Positions 11,902 through 23,500 of a stretch of DNA of 64,000 nucleotides are shown here, one piece after another; positions within the stretch are counted from its first letter, which is position 1, and each line of letters opens with the position of its first letter. Source of the DNA: Montifringilla adamsi (lineage: Eukaryota; Chordata; Aves; Passeriformes; Passeridae); NCBI GenBank assembly GCA_017590115.1, contig JAGGNK010012559.1, positions 3,579,236 through 3,643,235 on the forward strand. The letters are read 5' to 3'. A program made the position numbers and the translations under genes. Under the pieces are notes generated by a model that searched no databases, was not told where the DNA came from, and saw only the letters and a list, made by a program, of their open reading frames with translations.

Positions 11902-12890
11902 GCCCGGCAGCTGCCCTGGCACGGTGTCTGCTCCCCCACAGCTGATCCCACACCGTGCCAGGAGGGACCGGGGAGACAGGGGGGCTGCCCCTGAGCTGGC
12001 GGAGCTGCCTTGGACTGTCCCTGCAGCACGGAGAGCCAGACCCCGGTGTCACGGCTGGACTCGCCCCCGCCGCTGTGGGACACGATGCACTTTGAGCCAT
12101 TGGTACGACGGCTGGCACCAGCCGAGCAGCCCCGGGACACGCGGGGAGAGGGACAAGGACAGGGCAGCCCTCGCTGCGCCGGGGTTTCACCCGTGGGGCA
12201 GGGCCGGGCTGTACGTCCGTGTGAGCCGTGGGCTCCCGCCCCACAAACATGGTGCTGTTGTACACGAACTAGAGCCCAGCGTGGCGGGTCCGGCGTTTTG
12301 GGGGCCCTGGACACAGGGACTCCCCCCGCGAGCCAATTCCCTTCCCGTCCCCACTAAAATTAGCCGGGTCTTTTCCGGCGCCGCCCGCCGTGACCCAGCG
12401 CCCTGCGGCCGGACCAAGGCGGATGTTCCCGCTGGACTCTGCGCTGGCCGCTGCTCCCCAGGGATGCGGCAGCTCCCGCCGGGCTGAGCCGCATCCTGCC
12501 CCATCCCAGCCCAGCCCCGCGGGGTGCCGGGCCCCTCTGCCCCCTCCCCGGCAGCTTTATAAAAATAGCTCCTTCCCAGGCTGGTTCCCCCCGCCGCCAG
12601 CGCCAGCAGGATCCAGATGTTTTCCAGATGTTCTGCAGTGGCTGGAGGCCAGGATGTGCTGGGGCTGGGACTGGAGCTGGCCTGGGAAACTGTGCGGGGG
12701 TGGAGGAGGAGGGGGAGGAGGTGAAGGGGGAGGAGGAGGAGGCCCTGCCCCAGCCCTGCCACGGGCCCTGGAGGGACCCCTTGCGCCATGGTGGGACCCT
12801 TTGTGCCTGGCAGGACCAGCCCAGCCCTTCAGGGGCATGGCAGCCAACAGCCCTGAGCAACCCCCACACAGCACTTTGTACACAAAATAG
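11902..12890. other. EVA1B 3' UTR and EVA1B/SH3D21 convergent spacer
   Basis: The sequence after the EVA1B stop contains no canonical AATAAA on the plus strand, so the EVA1B 3' end is unclear. An A/T-rich element TTTATAAAAATAG lies near 12557 and a GGA-rich run at 12695-12742. The SH3D21-like gene ends from the other side at about 12.88 kb. No further gene is seen. Confidence 0.5.
12695..12742 (+). repeat. GGA-rich low-complexity run
   Basis: A run of G and GGA/GGT triplets on the plus strand, with several tracts of five Gs. It could form a G-quadruplex, but this is only a composition-based inference. Confidence 0.7.
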
Positions 12891-12896
12891 TTTATT
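12891..12896 (-). terminator. SH3D21: Poly(A) signal AATAAA of the SH3D21-like gene
   Basis: TTTATT on the plus strand, AATAAA on the minus strand, about 130 bases beyond the stop codon of the minus-strand gene. Confidence 0.8.
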
Positions 12897-13025
12897 TTAA
12901 ACGATTTCTACAGGTCATGGGGCTGTCATGCTTCAAGGAGCAGTGCCTGGGTGTGGGGTGGGCATTGGTATCCGATGGGTGCTGGGGGCACACGGAACCA
13001 TGTGCCACCCACCTGCCCCCCCGTG

Positions 13026-14164
13026 CTAACAGGGCAGCCCCTTCCTCACTCGCTCGATCTCCGCCTGTGGAGAGAGGGTGTGATTGTTGGGGGGCACAGG
13101 GGATCCCAGACAAGGCAACCCCTGGCAGGGACTCACCTGCAGCACCTGGCGCTGAGCCCGCTCCTGGCACAGCTCCTGCCGCAGCTCCTGCAGGTCCCGC
13201 CTGCAACACGCCAGGGTGGCTCAGCTGGGGACAGGACAAGCAGCCAGGAGCCACTGGGGACCCCCTGACACCCCCACCCCACTCACAGGTGCTGGACTCG
13301 CATCAGGTCCACAAGGATGTGCAGGGTGCGGACCTCAGCCTTCAGGTCCTCCAGGGCCAGTGACCTCCCCTCCAGCACCTCCAGCCCCTCTGTGCTCCAC
13401 GGCAGGACGGGCGCCTGCCCTGTGCTGGGGACAGGGGCACAGAGGGCAGCACGGGGCAGCCCCTGGGGCTGCTCCCCACCATGGGGACCCCCCGTGCTCC
13501 CCAGGGCCATGCTGGGTGGCCGCTGGCCGGGGACTCGTGGCCGTGTGGCTGTGGGGTGGCTCAGCCTGGCTGTGGTAACTGACACCGTGTTGAAGCCATT
13601 GGCATCTGCCAAAGAAAGAACAGGAATCAGCCCCTGGTGCTGGGCACAGCCCACCCACCCCTGCATCCCTGCATCCTACCTGGGTCACCAGCTCTGCCCC
13701 ACTCCATGTCAGCTGAGGCACTGGGCTGGGGGTCACTGGGCCTGGGGACAGCAGAGGTGTGAGTGGCACAGCCAGGGAGGTGCCAGCCCCACGCCGAGGC
13801 CAGCCATGAGCATGGCGCTGGCACTGGGACATCGCAGTGGCCCTGGACACCCCAGCACAGCCACAGGTTTCTTACTTGGTGGCCAGCACGGGTGCTGGTT
13901 TGGTCTTGGCAGGAATGGGGGGAGCAGGAGCCATCCTCTTGGTGAGTGGGAGCTTGGTCAGCTCCATCCTCGCTGGTGCTGGGAGCTTTGGGGAGAGGAG
14001 GCAGAAGCAGGGCTGGGGCCGGGACCGGCACTGACAGGAGTGGGCAGGAAGCGCTTCCTGCTCGTGACATGCCCTGGCCCAGGCACATCCCTGTCCTTCC
14101 CTCTCCTCCAGCCCAGGACTCACCCTGTCCTCGCCCTCCTTGTTCTTCTCTCTGGTTGCAGCTG
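13026..14164 (-). CDS. SH3D21: SH3D21-like protein, C-terminal exons (CIN85/CD2AP-type coiled coil)
   Basis: Minus-strand exons with consistent phase: about 14164-14124, 13985-13876, 13741-13680, 13605-13287, 13200-13137 and 13064-13026 (TAG). The last five give 197 residues. The C-terminus reads LEDLKAEVRTLHILVDLMRV, HLRDLQELRQELCQERAQR, then VLQAEIERVRKGLPC. It has the spacing of the C-terminal coiled coil of the CD2AP/SH3KBP1 family, to which SH3D21 belongs, and the locus is syntenic with SH3D21. Upstream is a Pro/Lys-rich linker (TKLPLTKRMAPAPPIPAKTK). I could not find any SH3 domain on the minus strand up to THRAP3. Possible 5' pieces are 15339-15314 (an ATG ending at a GTGGGT donor) and 14966-14834, but their phases do not join cleanly to the rest. 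The 5' end is unresolved. Confidence 0.7.
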
Positions 14165-14448
14165 CTGGGGAGCAAAGGGGCTCGTCAGATGCTGAGGAGG
14201 GACCCTTGTTCCAGCCTCTCCCAGCCCCACACCAGCCCCGCTGTGGTCGGCGCTTCCTCTGTGTGAGGCGGAGCAGGCAGCTGCAGAGCTGCCGTGAGCT
14301 CTGCGGCACGGGCAGGGTGTCATCCTGCCACCAGGGGTGTCATCCTGCCGCCATCCACGGCTCAGCAGCATCCCTGAACTGCTGAACCCTGGGGTCACAG
14401 CAGGACAAGCCCACTGGCGTGGTGGGATACAGGACATCAGGCCATGAT

Positions 14449-14558
14449 GGACCACCCTGTCACCATGGCGGGCCCCCCTGTCACCACGGTTGGCCATGCT
14501 GTCCCTGTGGAGGGCCACCATGTTCCTGTGGTGGGCCACGTTGACCCCATGGTGGGCC
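14449..14558. repeat. 21-bp minisatellite, about 5 copies
   Basis: Five diverged units of about 21 bases, each ending in a G-rich GGTGGG/GGCGGG block preceded by a CCAC/CCAT start. It lies upstream of the recognised SH3D21-like exons, probably in an intron. Confidence 0.75.
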
Positions 14559-14739
14559 AGCAGCCCGGCTGCTGCCACCAGCACAGCCCTTGTCACAGAG
14601 ACCTCGCATACACCAGAAATGGTGCTGGTGTTGCCCACCCAAAGACAAGGCTGAAGCACCAAGGGCTGCGGGGATGAGAACACCCCAGTCCAAGGCCCCA
14701 GTGCTCCTCGGCTCCGCTGGCACAGAACGATGGTGCCCA

Positions 14740-15450
14740 GAAGTGCCCAGCATCCTGCCCGCCCCTCGCCGGCAGCTCCCCCGGGCCCCTGGCACGGCCC
14801 GGCCCTGGAGCACGATGACACAAGGGCGCTAACCTGGGGATGATCCCGTGCGCGGGACGCTCCTGCCTGCCGCTGCGGGGCTGCCCCGAGGCCGAGCGGT
14901 GCCGTGCCGTGCCAGGCTGCCCGGCCCCACACCGTGCACGTGATGCCGGAGGAAATCGGCTCCACGCTGGGAAGGAAGTTGAAGCAGGGCGCACCTCAGT
15001 GCTGGTCCACGCCGCATCCCTGTGCCCCATGGGGGGCTCCTGCTCCCCGGCCCGGCTCCCCGAACCCACCTCGTGTCCTTCCCGGGCTGCCCGGCCATCC
15101 CGGGCTGGATGGGCACCAGGGCTGGATGGGCACCAGGGCCAGGCTGACGGGACTCCTTGTGCTGGGACGGCAGCGCTGGTTTCGGCTGTGAGAGAGGCTT
15201 TGGGTGAGGGTGGGACGGGAGGGCGCTGGAAGCGCGGGCAGGGAGCGCTGGCACAGCAGAGCCCCCAGACCCGTGTGTCCCCTGGCCACTCCCAGCCTGG
15301 AGCCCTCACCCACCTTCTCCCGGGGCAGGGCCGGGCCATCCGTGCCACCGCGGGGGCTCGCTGCTGGCACTGGGGGCCGTGGCTGACAGGGAGCCGGGGC
15401 CGGCGGCGCAGCCGGGCCGAGGTGACAGCTCCCACTCAGCCGGGTCTCAC
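14740..15450 (-). promoter_or_regulatory. SH3D21: CpG-rich region, possible SH3D21 promoter
   Basis: A rise in CpG density about 0.6-1.3 kb upstream of the recognised minus-strand exons, with plausible donors GTGGGT (below 15314) and GTTAGC (below 14834) in the minus direction. Assignment as the promoter of the SH3D21-like gene rests on position only. Confidence 0.4.
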
Positions 15451-16284
15451 AGCGGTTCTGTCACCCTCGGCTGGAGGGGAAGTGAAACCCAAACCGCAGA
15501 GGGGCCGAAACCCACAGACCGTGAGTGCAGGGGCGGTGCGGCCACGCTGCAGCTGTCCCTCCGCAGGGAGTAAAGGGTCAGTGTGACACCAGGGATCCTG
15601 GCTGCCCCTGGCCACTGCCCAGTCCAGGAGACAGCGTGGATATTCCTTTTGGCCGAAGCATCTGACCCAGCAATACCGAGCTGGGGGCAGGGAGGGGGCT
15701 GGGAATCAGCCGTGGGGCAGAGATGGGTGGCAGAACAGAGGTTCCATTGCACTCACCAGGTGTGCCCACCCAGGCCAAGAAGCTGGGAACTCTGGGCACC
15801 CATTTCCTCAGGCTGGCTCAAGGCTGAGTGTGAAGGGAAGCACCAGCGTTAACCCAGCACTGTCCCAACAGCTCTTGGCCAACACCGTCACCCACAGCAG
15901 CCAGGAAAGTGAGCTCCTGCAGAGGCTGCACAGGCAGCAGCCCCCCAGCAGCCTCCCTTGGGATGGCAGCGATGGAGAAGCAGCTGCTGCTGGGCACCAG
16001 CCAGGGCAGCACACGGGGCTGCAGCTGCCCAGCACCGGGACCAGCCCGTGTGAGCTCCTGGAGGAGCTCGGGTGTGGGAAGGATGGAGCTGCTCCTGTGC
16101 ACAGGTGACACAATCCCTGCTGGCAGCAGGCAGGGCCTGTGGCTGTGTCACCACTGTCCCCAGGCAATCAGTGCCAAAACAGGGTCTGAATGATCTATTA
16201 GTGCATAAAACCCAACAGGGAGTTGCTCCCCTGTTGCTCCTTTCAGGCTCCCACCCAGCAACTCAGGACACAAACCAAGCAGAG
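15451..16284. other. Intergenic, SH3D21-THRAP3
   Basis: About 0.8 kb between the CpG-rich start of the SH3D21-like gene and the THRAP3 poly(A) signals. Open frames on both strands look random. I see no gene or recognised repeat. Confidence 0.6.
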
Positions 16285-17548
16285 TTACACCTACGACTTA
16301 TTTTATTGTATTTTATTTGCATAAACAAACTTCGGGGCTTTGCTAAACAGGAACTGTTCAAGTCAAAACAAACCAAACTCTAGCTGGTGTGTGGGGAACA
16401 GCACAGCAATCCTGGGGAGAGGGACAGGGGGAGCAGGGGCACGGCTGTGCCTCCCCGCCCAGGCTCACGACCTGGCTGGGAACCCTCCACAAACTGCTCC
16501 AGAATATCTTTAAAGTAGAAGATAAAAAGAAATGCATCCTAAGGGCCGTCCTCAAGCAGCTCAGGAGGAATCTGCCTTTTGGTTTTATAAAAAGATTAAT
16601 AAAAAATATTGAAAAATTCTCATCTCCATTTATATTTTTTTCCCCAAGAAGAATTCGGAAGTTCCTTAGAAAACTGTGTCACCTTGGAAAGGGCACTCGG
16701 GTCACAACCAGCTGCAGGGAGGAGACACAAATGCTACAAGCAGTTTGGGGTCCAGCACACACCAGGCCTAATAGTGAACACAAACAGTGGCCAGAAGTAG
16801 GGTGTAATTTTTTTTCTCTTTTAAACCATGCTAATTTTGTTAACTTCCAACATAAAAGGAAAACAAAAATTTTTAAAAGGCCCTAAACTCAACTGTTACA
16901 TTAAAAAAAGTTAAAAAAAAAAAAAACAGTCATAGCAGTTTGGTCCCAACAAATGAACATTTAGATGTTTACTCACATGCTTCATTATTTTCTTATTTAT
17001 AAGAACCAAAAATAGTTTCCAAAATTATCTCTGAATTGATGCTACTACGTATGTAAAGGCCTAAAATAAGCAGAATTTAGAAAATTGAATACACAATAGG
17101 GGAGGAAAATTTGACCGGGCGAGTGAACCCCGACTATCACTGGGTCAAATTATAAAAGAGAAACAAAAAGTCAGGACAGGCGAGGTCAGGTGGGCACAAA
17201 CTAAAACCACATCGTCCTCAAAGCCTGTTACCAAAAAATAACCGACCATCCATAAGGTCACAGAGAAGGGAAAATCTGGGGTCTCACCCAGCGCTTGACC
17301 GTATCCAGTCCAGAAGGGAAGTCTTTGGGAAGAGAAACTCCAGGAGTGGATCCGAGCATAAATGATGGATCAGTCCCAGTCCGTGCTTGGGGAGGCTGAA
17401 CTCTGGAAATGCAGTTAAATAACGTCGGGATGGTTTCCGAGCTGCTCTCCAGGGCTCTGCTCAGCACGTGGGGATCACCCTGACACCCCAGCACCAGCCT
17501 GACCCCTCCCCTCCTGCCAGGGCTCCCAGCACCGCGCGGGCCCCGCGG
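16285..17548 (-). other. THRAP3: THRAP3 3' UTR
   Basis: About 1.26 kb of A/T-rich sequence between the THRAP3 stop codon and two poly(A) signals. It contains A-rich runs near 16900-16926. The change from GC-rich flanks to A/T-rich is abrupt. Confidence 0.8.
16302..16317 (-). terminator. THRAP3: Tandem poly(A) signals AATAAA of THRAP3
   Basis: Two TTTATT hexamers on the plus strand (16302-16307 and 16312-16317) read as AATAAA on the minus strand at the end of the A/T-rich 3' UTR. Confidence 0.8.
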
Positions 17549-20500
17549 CTACTCGGCCGTCGTCTGCAGGGCGTCCTTTTCCTCCCGGTTTTCCGTTCCG
17601 CTTTCGTCGTCTTCGATTTCTCCCTCTTCCCCACTGAACTTGTCATGAGCCCACTTGGGGCTGGTGCTGGACTTGCGGAACATGAAGCGGCCTCTTCCCC
17701 GGGGGAAGGCGCCACGGCCGCGGCCCCTGTTCACCCACTTGTCCGTGCCCTCGCCCTCGCGGTCGTCGTGCTGCACGGGAAGCCAAGGACAGCAGGTGAG
17801 ACAGGCTGGCACCGCCCTGCACCGCGCCTCTGCGACCGCCCTTGGGGATCCACTTAATGGGAACCACTCTACAGGGAGCAGGAACAAGCTCTCTTTAGGC
17901 AGGAGCCAGCAGCCTCCCGTGAAGCGTCACCCGAAGCCTTACCTGGTGTGTCAGTGACAGCGGGTGCTTTGGCCTCTAAAGCACCTGAGACCGGACACAC
18001 CTGGAGCGCACGGGTGTCTCAGCACCCAGGTACGTACCAGGTAGTATTTCTTGCTCTTAGGTGTGTACTCAGGGTCCCACTCCTCCTCTCTGCTGCGCTT
18101 CTGGAAGTCGTTGTTGCCGCCGCTGTTGCTGTTGTTGTTGCCTGAAAAGTTGCCTCTGCCCCATCCTCTCCCTCGAGCTCTGAACTGCTGCAACAGCAAC
18201 ACAGAGGAGAAAAATAGAACAGCTGCAGAGGCAGTATCCTCCCACTCCAGCCAAGATACCCAACATCCCATCCAAAACACCTCTCAAACCTATCACTAAA
18301 GCAAGAGGACAGCTTTAGCGGGGCTGCACCACCTCCTGCACTCATGGTTTCGGGGTTTTAGTTCATCTGATCACACACAGCAAATCCAGCTCCTGTAAAG
18401 CTGATGAAGATCACCTAGAGGCATTTCAGGGCAACCTCAAACAGGTGAGACCCCTCTATACATGGACTGCACACAGGAGTGTGGCCAAATCCCAGTGGAA
18501 GCACAGCGTGTGCCCACCGGGCTGCTCAGCATCGCTAAGGCACAGAAGCTTCCAGGCTTTGTTCTGCTCCTCCCATCTGGAGTTTGCTGCCCACAGCACA
18601 CCCCCAGCAGCCTGGTTTATACCCCAGACCTGGAGCGATTCCACTGGGGCTTATCACCCTGGGGGTTTCTCCTCTAGGGCAGCTTTAACTGAGAACACAC
18701 AACAGCCACTTCCTGCCCACTTTGGGAATCAACCCTCAGGGCACAGGTGGAGACCATTTGGGGCAGGGGTGGAGAACACTTACAAAGGTTCCTCTCGCTC
18801 TTCCTCTCTCATTTGGACCAGAGAATTCCTTAGTTCCAAGCCGAGACTTGTCAAAGCCTGTGGAGCTCTCCTCCCTCTCCTCAGTCTCCTCGGGATACTC
18901 CTCTGCTTTGACTGAATGGGAGGACCACGACGACGATGAGCTGGACCTGGATCTCTCACGCACCCGTCGGTGTTTCCTGTTCCAGTGGTGGGAAGGGAGG
19001 GGAGCGGGACACAACAGCATTAGGCACTCAGCTGTGACCCATCAGATACAAAACCACTTCTTTACCACTCTCTATCACTGCCATGCTTTCCCTTTCCTAC
19101 TACAAGAGGCTTTAACACAGGGCCCAAGACCTCTCCTGAAGGAACTTGTTGCTCCTTCCTAAGGTGTTTACACCATCTGCTCTCAGCTTAGCATGCATCC
19201 ATGGAGTTTTAGTCAAATGGAAAATTAAGCTTATAGAAAAGGATTAAATGAACATCAAAGCCAAGTCATTTTAACACGGCTGTTTCTCTCTTGACACAAC
19301 AGGAACAAGAAGGAAAAGTGACTCACCCATCCTGACACATGGAGCTTTCCCATCTACCTTTTACAATTATTTAGTGTTTCTGAGAGATACAATGATAGCG
19401 AGACCACACGCAGAGGGGTAGCTCAGGCCACTGGAGGAGTTATGTCACAGGTGCACAACTGTGTGCACAACTGTTGTACACGATGTCATCTCCAACCTGA
19501 GCAGCAGAGACATGAGAGGCACAAGGAAATGGCTACTGGGTTTCCTACATACTTTTTCTTTGAGCCTTTGTGACTTTTCTCCGTTTTCTCAGTTGATCTT
19601 TCCCTTGAGTGACTTGAATCTCTCGAGTCCACCGACTCCCTGGATTTATCGCGTTTAAGATCTCTTTCCTTATGTTTTTTACGGCGTTCAATATCAAGGC
19701 GCAGATCAACAGGGTCGTCCTTATATTTCCCTTCAGCCTACAAATGCAGAGGAGAGGGAGGGCAGAGATGAACACAAGGTCTGCAGTGCCCCAGCTCAGC
19801 ACCATTTACTTTGCTACTGACTGCACAGACTTCTGGAGAACTGGAGTTTAACTGAGCACTAATGAATATTCCACTTTAAGATGTCAAATAATGCACTACT
19901 AAAGTAAGTCTGCCTTTGTCAGAATTCAATTTTCCTACACTTAAAATCACTGATTTTTAAACTTTTAATCTCTTCTTTAAACAGCATTAAAATAAACAGT
20001 CTGGTAGAGGGGAGGGAGACATGGAAGCTGACATTTATTGTACACCACAGCCAGCAAGGATGTAAACAACTTGGGGATCCCATCCAGCTGATTATGGACC
20101 ACAAGGACAGTGTGGCAGAGCTCTCTGACAGCCCACGGGTGCACCTGAGGTCCTGCTGACAGCCTCACCTGGGCAGGGGCCAGAGGGATTTTAATTCCCA
20201 GGTCTAGAAGTAACACTCTGGGAGAAGCAAAAGCTCTTTGCTGCTTGGAGCTACCCAGGATTAGTGATCCAAGGGGCAGGAGGAGGCAGTGAAAGGCAGC
20301 ATCCAAGGGGTCTGGGAGAAGGCCAACATCCCATGGATAGGGAGGCATTCCTGTCTGTCAGGAAGATTTATTCAGTGCAGATGCCACTTACAGCTCCTTC
20401 CCCTGGGCTGGAGGGCACCGTGTGGCAGGTGCCACAAAGCCCCACAGACACACTGTGTGTCTCCACAGTCCTGCCAAGTCTGCTAAAGCAAGCTGGTGTC

Positions 20501-23500
20501 TCACAGAGCAAAAACCCACCAGCTGCATGAAAAATTAAAACTAAATTTACATTGCTAATTAAAAACAAACATAAAAGACACCTGGCAACGCTTGCTTTGA
20601 GTTGTATTTAAATTGGTACTTCAAGAAGGGATTAGGAGTTTATTTGGGAAAGGAGCAGTTGTTGTCCCTGCTCCTCCTTTGAGCCCTGTGGCACCTGGAT
20701 GAGATTTTGCTGCCTGCCCTAAGTGACAGTGGCTGTGGTTTGACAAACAGGTAACTGGGCAGCAGGAAGCCTTACACCATGTTGGTACCAACACCCAGCC
20801 TCAGTCATTGCTACTGCATTTACACAACACTCATCCTGGGAACTGTACAACTTGATATGCAACATACATCAAATTAACCGCCTTCAATTAAATACAAAAG
20901 GATTAGTAATTCTCTAGCTGTTAAATTTTTACTTACATGAGTTTCTAACCACTTTTTTGTTTAAATAAATATGTCAAATAACGCAGGAGTGAAAGCAGGC
21001 ATTTTGTTTTGGTATTTTGCTCTTCTACTTTCCCCAGGCAAAGAGCTTTAATTTCTACTCTGAGAATAAAACTGCTCCCAACACGATGGATGACAGATAA
21101 GTGACAAAATCAGCAGCAGCTCCCTTATGTGGCACAGCAAACACCTATTTGGGTTTGGGAGGGCACGTCTGTTTCACGGAAGGCTGGCGAGCTGTTTGGA
21201 AACCACGTTTATAACACACTCTGCCAAGCTGATGCTCAGAGTTCAGGCCCATCAAATCCATCTCACCATCGTCCATGTCAAGCCACAAGTGTGTTTGGAA
21301 AAAATCGAAAACAAATATGAAACAAGTAAGGTTTCAGCAGGACTGGTTAAAATCTCTTCAATGTAAATATGTATGAAGGTGAATAAACAAAGGTTAAAAT
21401 TTTAAACATTTTACGTTAAGCCTTTTTTATGATTGTTTACAGTGAGTGCAATGGCTTAACATTCATCTACTCAGCAAAGCTAAAACACTCAATCCCAAAT
21501 GCTCTGGATCTAAGACAAGTGCTGAATGTTAAAGTAACAGCAATCAACAGAAATGGCACAGTCAGTTGTTAGAACAAAATTTATCAACTGCTTAATAGTG
21601 TATCTGCTTTAGCTCAGCATTTAGTTTTACTTTCCTCTCTTTGACATGCATGTCTTTGAAAACATGGTTGGCAAAATTGCACGTAACAATGGAGTTAATC
21701 ATACTTACAAGCAGAAAAATATCACAAAAAGTCTCTTCTCTCATCATGGGCACTTGTTCCAAAAATCCTCTCTTTTTTCTCAAGCTCACCTCAATTGACT
21801 TTGGGGTCATTTACCATAGTCTAACCACTTCACAAAGGTTGTTGATACATTTTTAATAAAAATTAACCCTTTGTAGTTCATTTTTAGAATTATGCCCATC
21901 CTTAAAAGAAAAACACAAACTTAAGTAGAGAGTAATTTAAACAAAAACATCACTGTTAAGTTCATGCCCAATGCACTCATTTTGTTGAATTAAACTAATC
22001 AGAGTAACAGTTCACCTTGAAGCCAGGATCTCTGGAGCTTTTCGATTCCTCTTGAGAGAATCCATGTTTTCTAAAAGTACTGGGAGATATATCTATCCTC
22101 CTAAAGCCAAAACAAACAAACAAAACAAAACAAAACATAGCTATAACCTTGCTCATAAGAAAAACCTGAAGATTTTAGATCTAATGTCCTTTAAAGCAGA
22201 CCAGTATTTCCAAAGGTATTTAAAACTCCCCATATTTTTCCTTTTTTTGGGTGAAGCTAGTTATACACTTGAATTATTCTGGAATTATTCCACAGTTTAA
22301 GAAATGAAATCTGGAATACTTCTGCAACGTTAAGACAGTGTCTAACAGCACCAACCTGTGGATTTCAGGGCTCTTTTTGTTTTTAGCTGCATCTTGTTCC
22401 ATTCCTTTCTTTAGATATTTGGTAAAGCGTTCGTTCAGCGTCATAGCTGAAGACCCAAAGTGATGCTCTGTCAGGGGTTTGAACAAACAATACCAAAATA
22501 TTAGTGCCAGTTTTGTAAAAAGACAAAGCCCACCCATCCCACAGCCTGTTAAAACCCAGGTGCAGGTCAGTGAAGCACCGTGGGGATGAGTTCTAATGCT
22601 GCTGACAAAAAGCAGTTTCAATTTTTTTGTGTTTCAGTGAAATGAAAACTTCTTTGAGTAAGTCACAAAGAACACAAAATTCTAAGTCCCAGACTCTGAA
22701 TATTTCTCAGGTAAAAACAAGAACACCTTCTGCCTGTGCAGAGGAGTATTTATGTAAATAAAGATGATTGTGATCATGCTACTGCTCTCATCGCTGGAAC
22801 ATCTGCTGGAAAACAACTCCAGGCATTTTGAGTGCACAAACCCCACTGATCTGGGCAAGGCAGGAGTGAACCTTCCCCGAGGACACACGGACTCCTGACC
22901 CACCTCTTACATGATGGACTATAGTCACTATGTGCTGAGCAAACAGTTCAGAAGGGCTTCGCTGCGACTGAGCCGACTGGATATGATGGAAAATGGAGCG
23001 GAATTCCTGCTCCTTCTTGTTGCTGTGCACGAGATCCCGGCACAGCTTCCGCTCCTGAGCCAATATGCCACTGGGACTGGGAAAAGAAGAGCCCATGAAA
23101 CATGAATGGGGTGAAGGGGAGCAGTTTAAGGTGTTTAATTCTGCAGGAGCTGGGAGCTCACTGATGGTTTATGCTGTTATTAGGGAGGCACCCACAAATA
23201 CTCAAAAGCAACATCCCTAAACACACTGTTCCAGGTTACTGTGATAATTCAGGTCACTATTCTAATGCTGCGTGGAGAATAAGAGTAGTAAAACACATGG
23301 CAGAGAATCAAAAGGATTTAAGCAGCACAGTAGCTCCCCTGCATAAGTCAGCTTCCCTCAGCCAGAAGCCACTGAGTACCTGTCTCCACTTGGGGCTCTT
23401 CCCAGAGCCTGGTGCATCCTAATCTAATCTTACACAGCAAAGGTTAGGAAAAAGTTAATCTCTAGCTCCCAAAACCACAAACTGTGATGCAATATTGCTT

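Noticed and set aside
12550..12570. TTTATAAAAATAG as a TATA box or MEF2 site downstream of EVA1B
   Set aside because: It misses the MEF2 consensus at the last position and no gene starts nearby; probably chance.
14834..15339. ATG exon 15339-15314 plus exon 14966-14834 as the 5' end of the SH3D21-like gene
   Set aside because: Splice sites look reasonable and the two join in frame, but the product has no recognisable domain and ends in phase 0, which does not fit the phase needed at 14164; kept only as a possibility.
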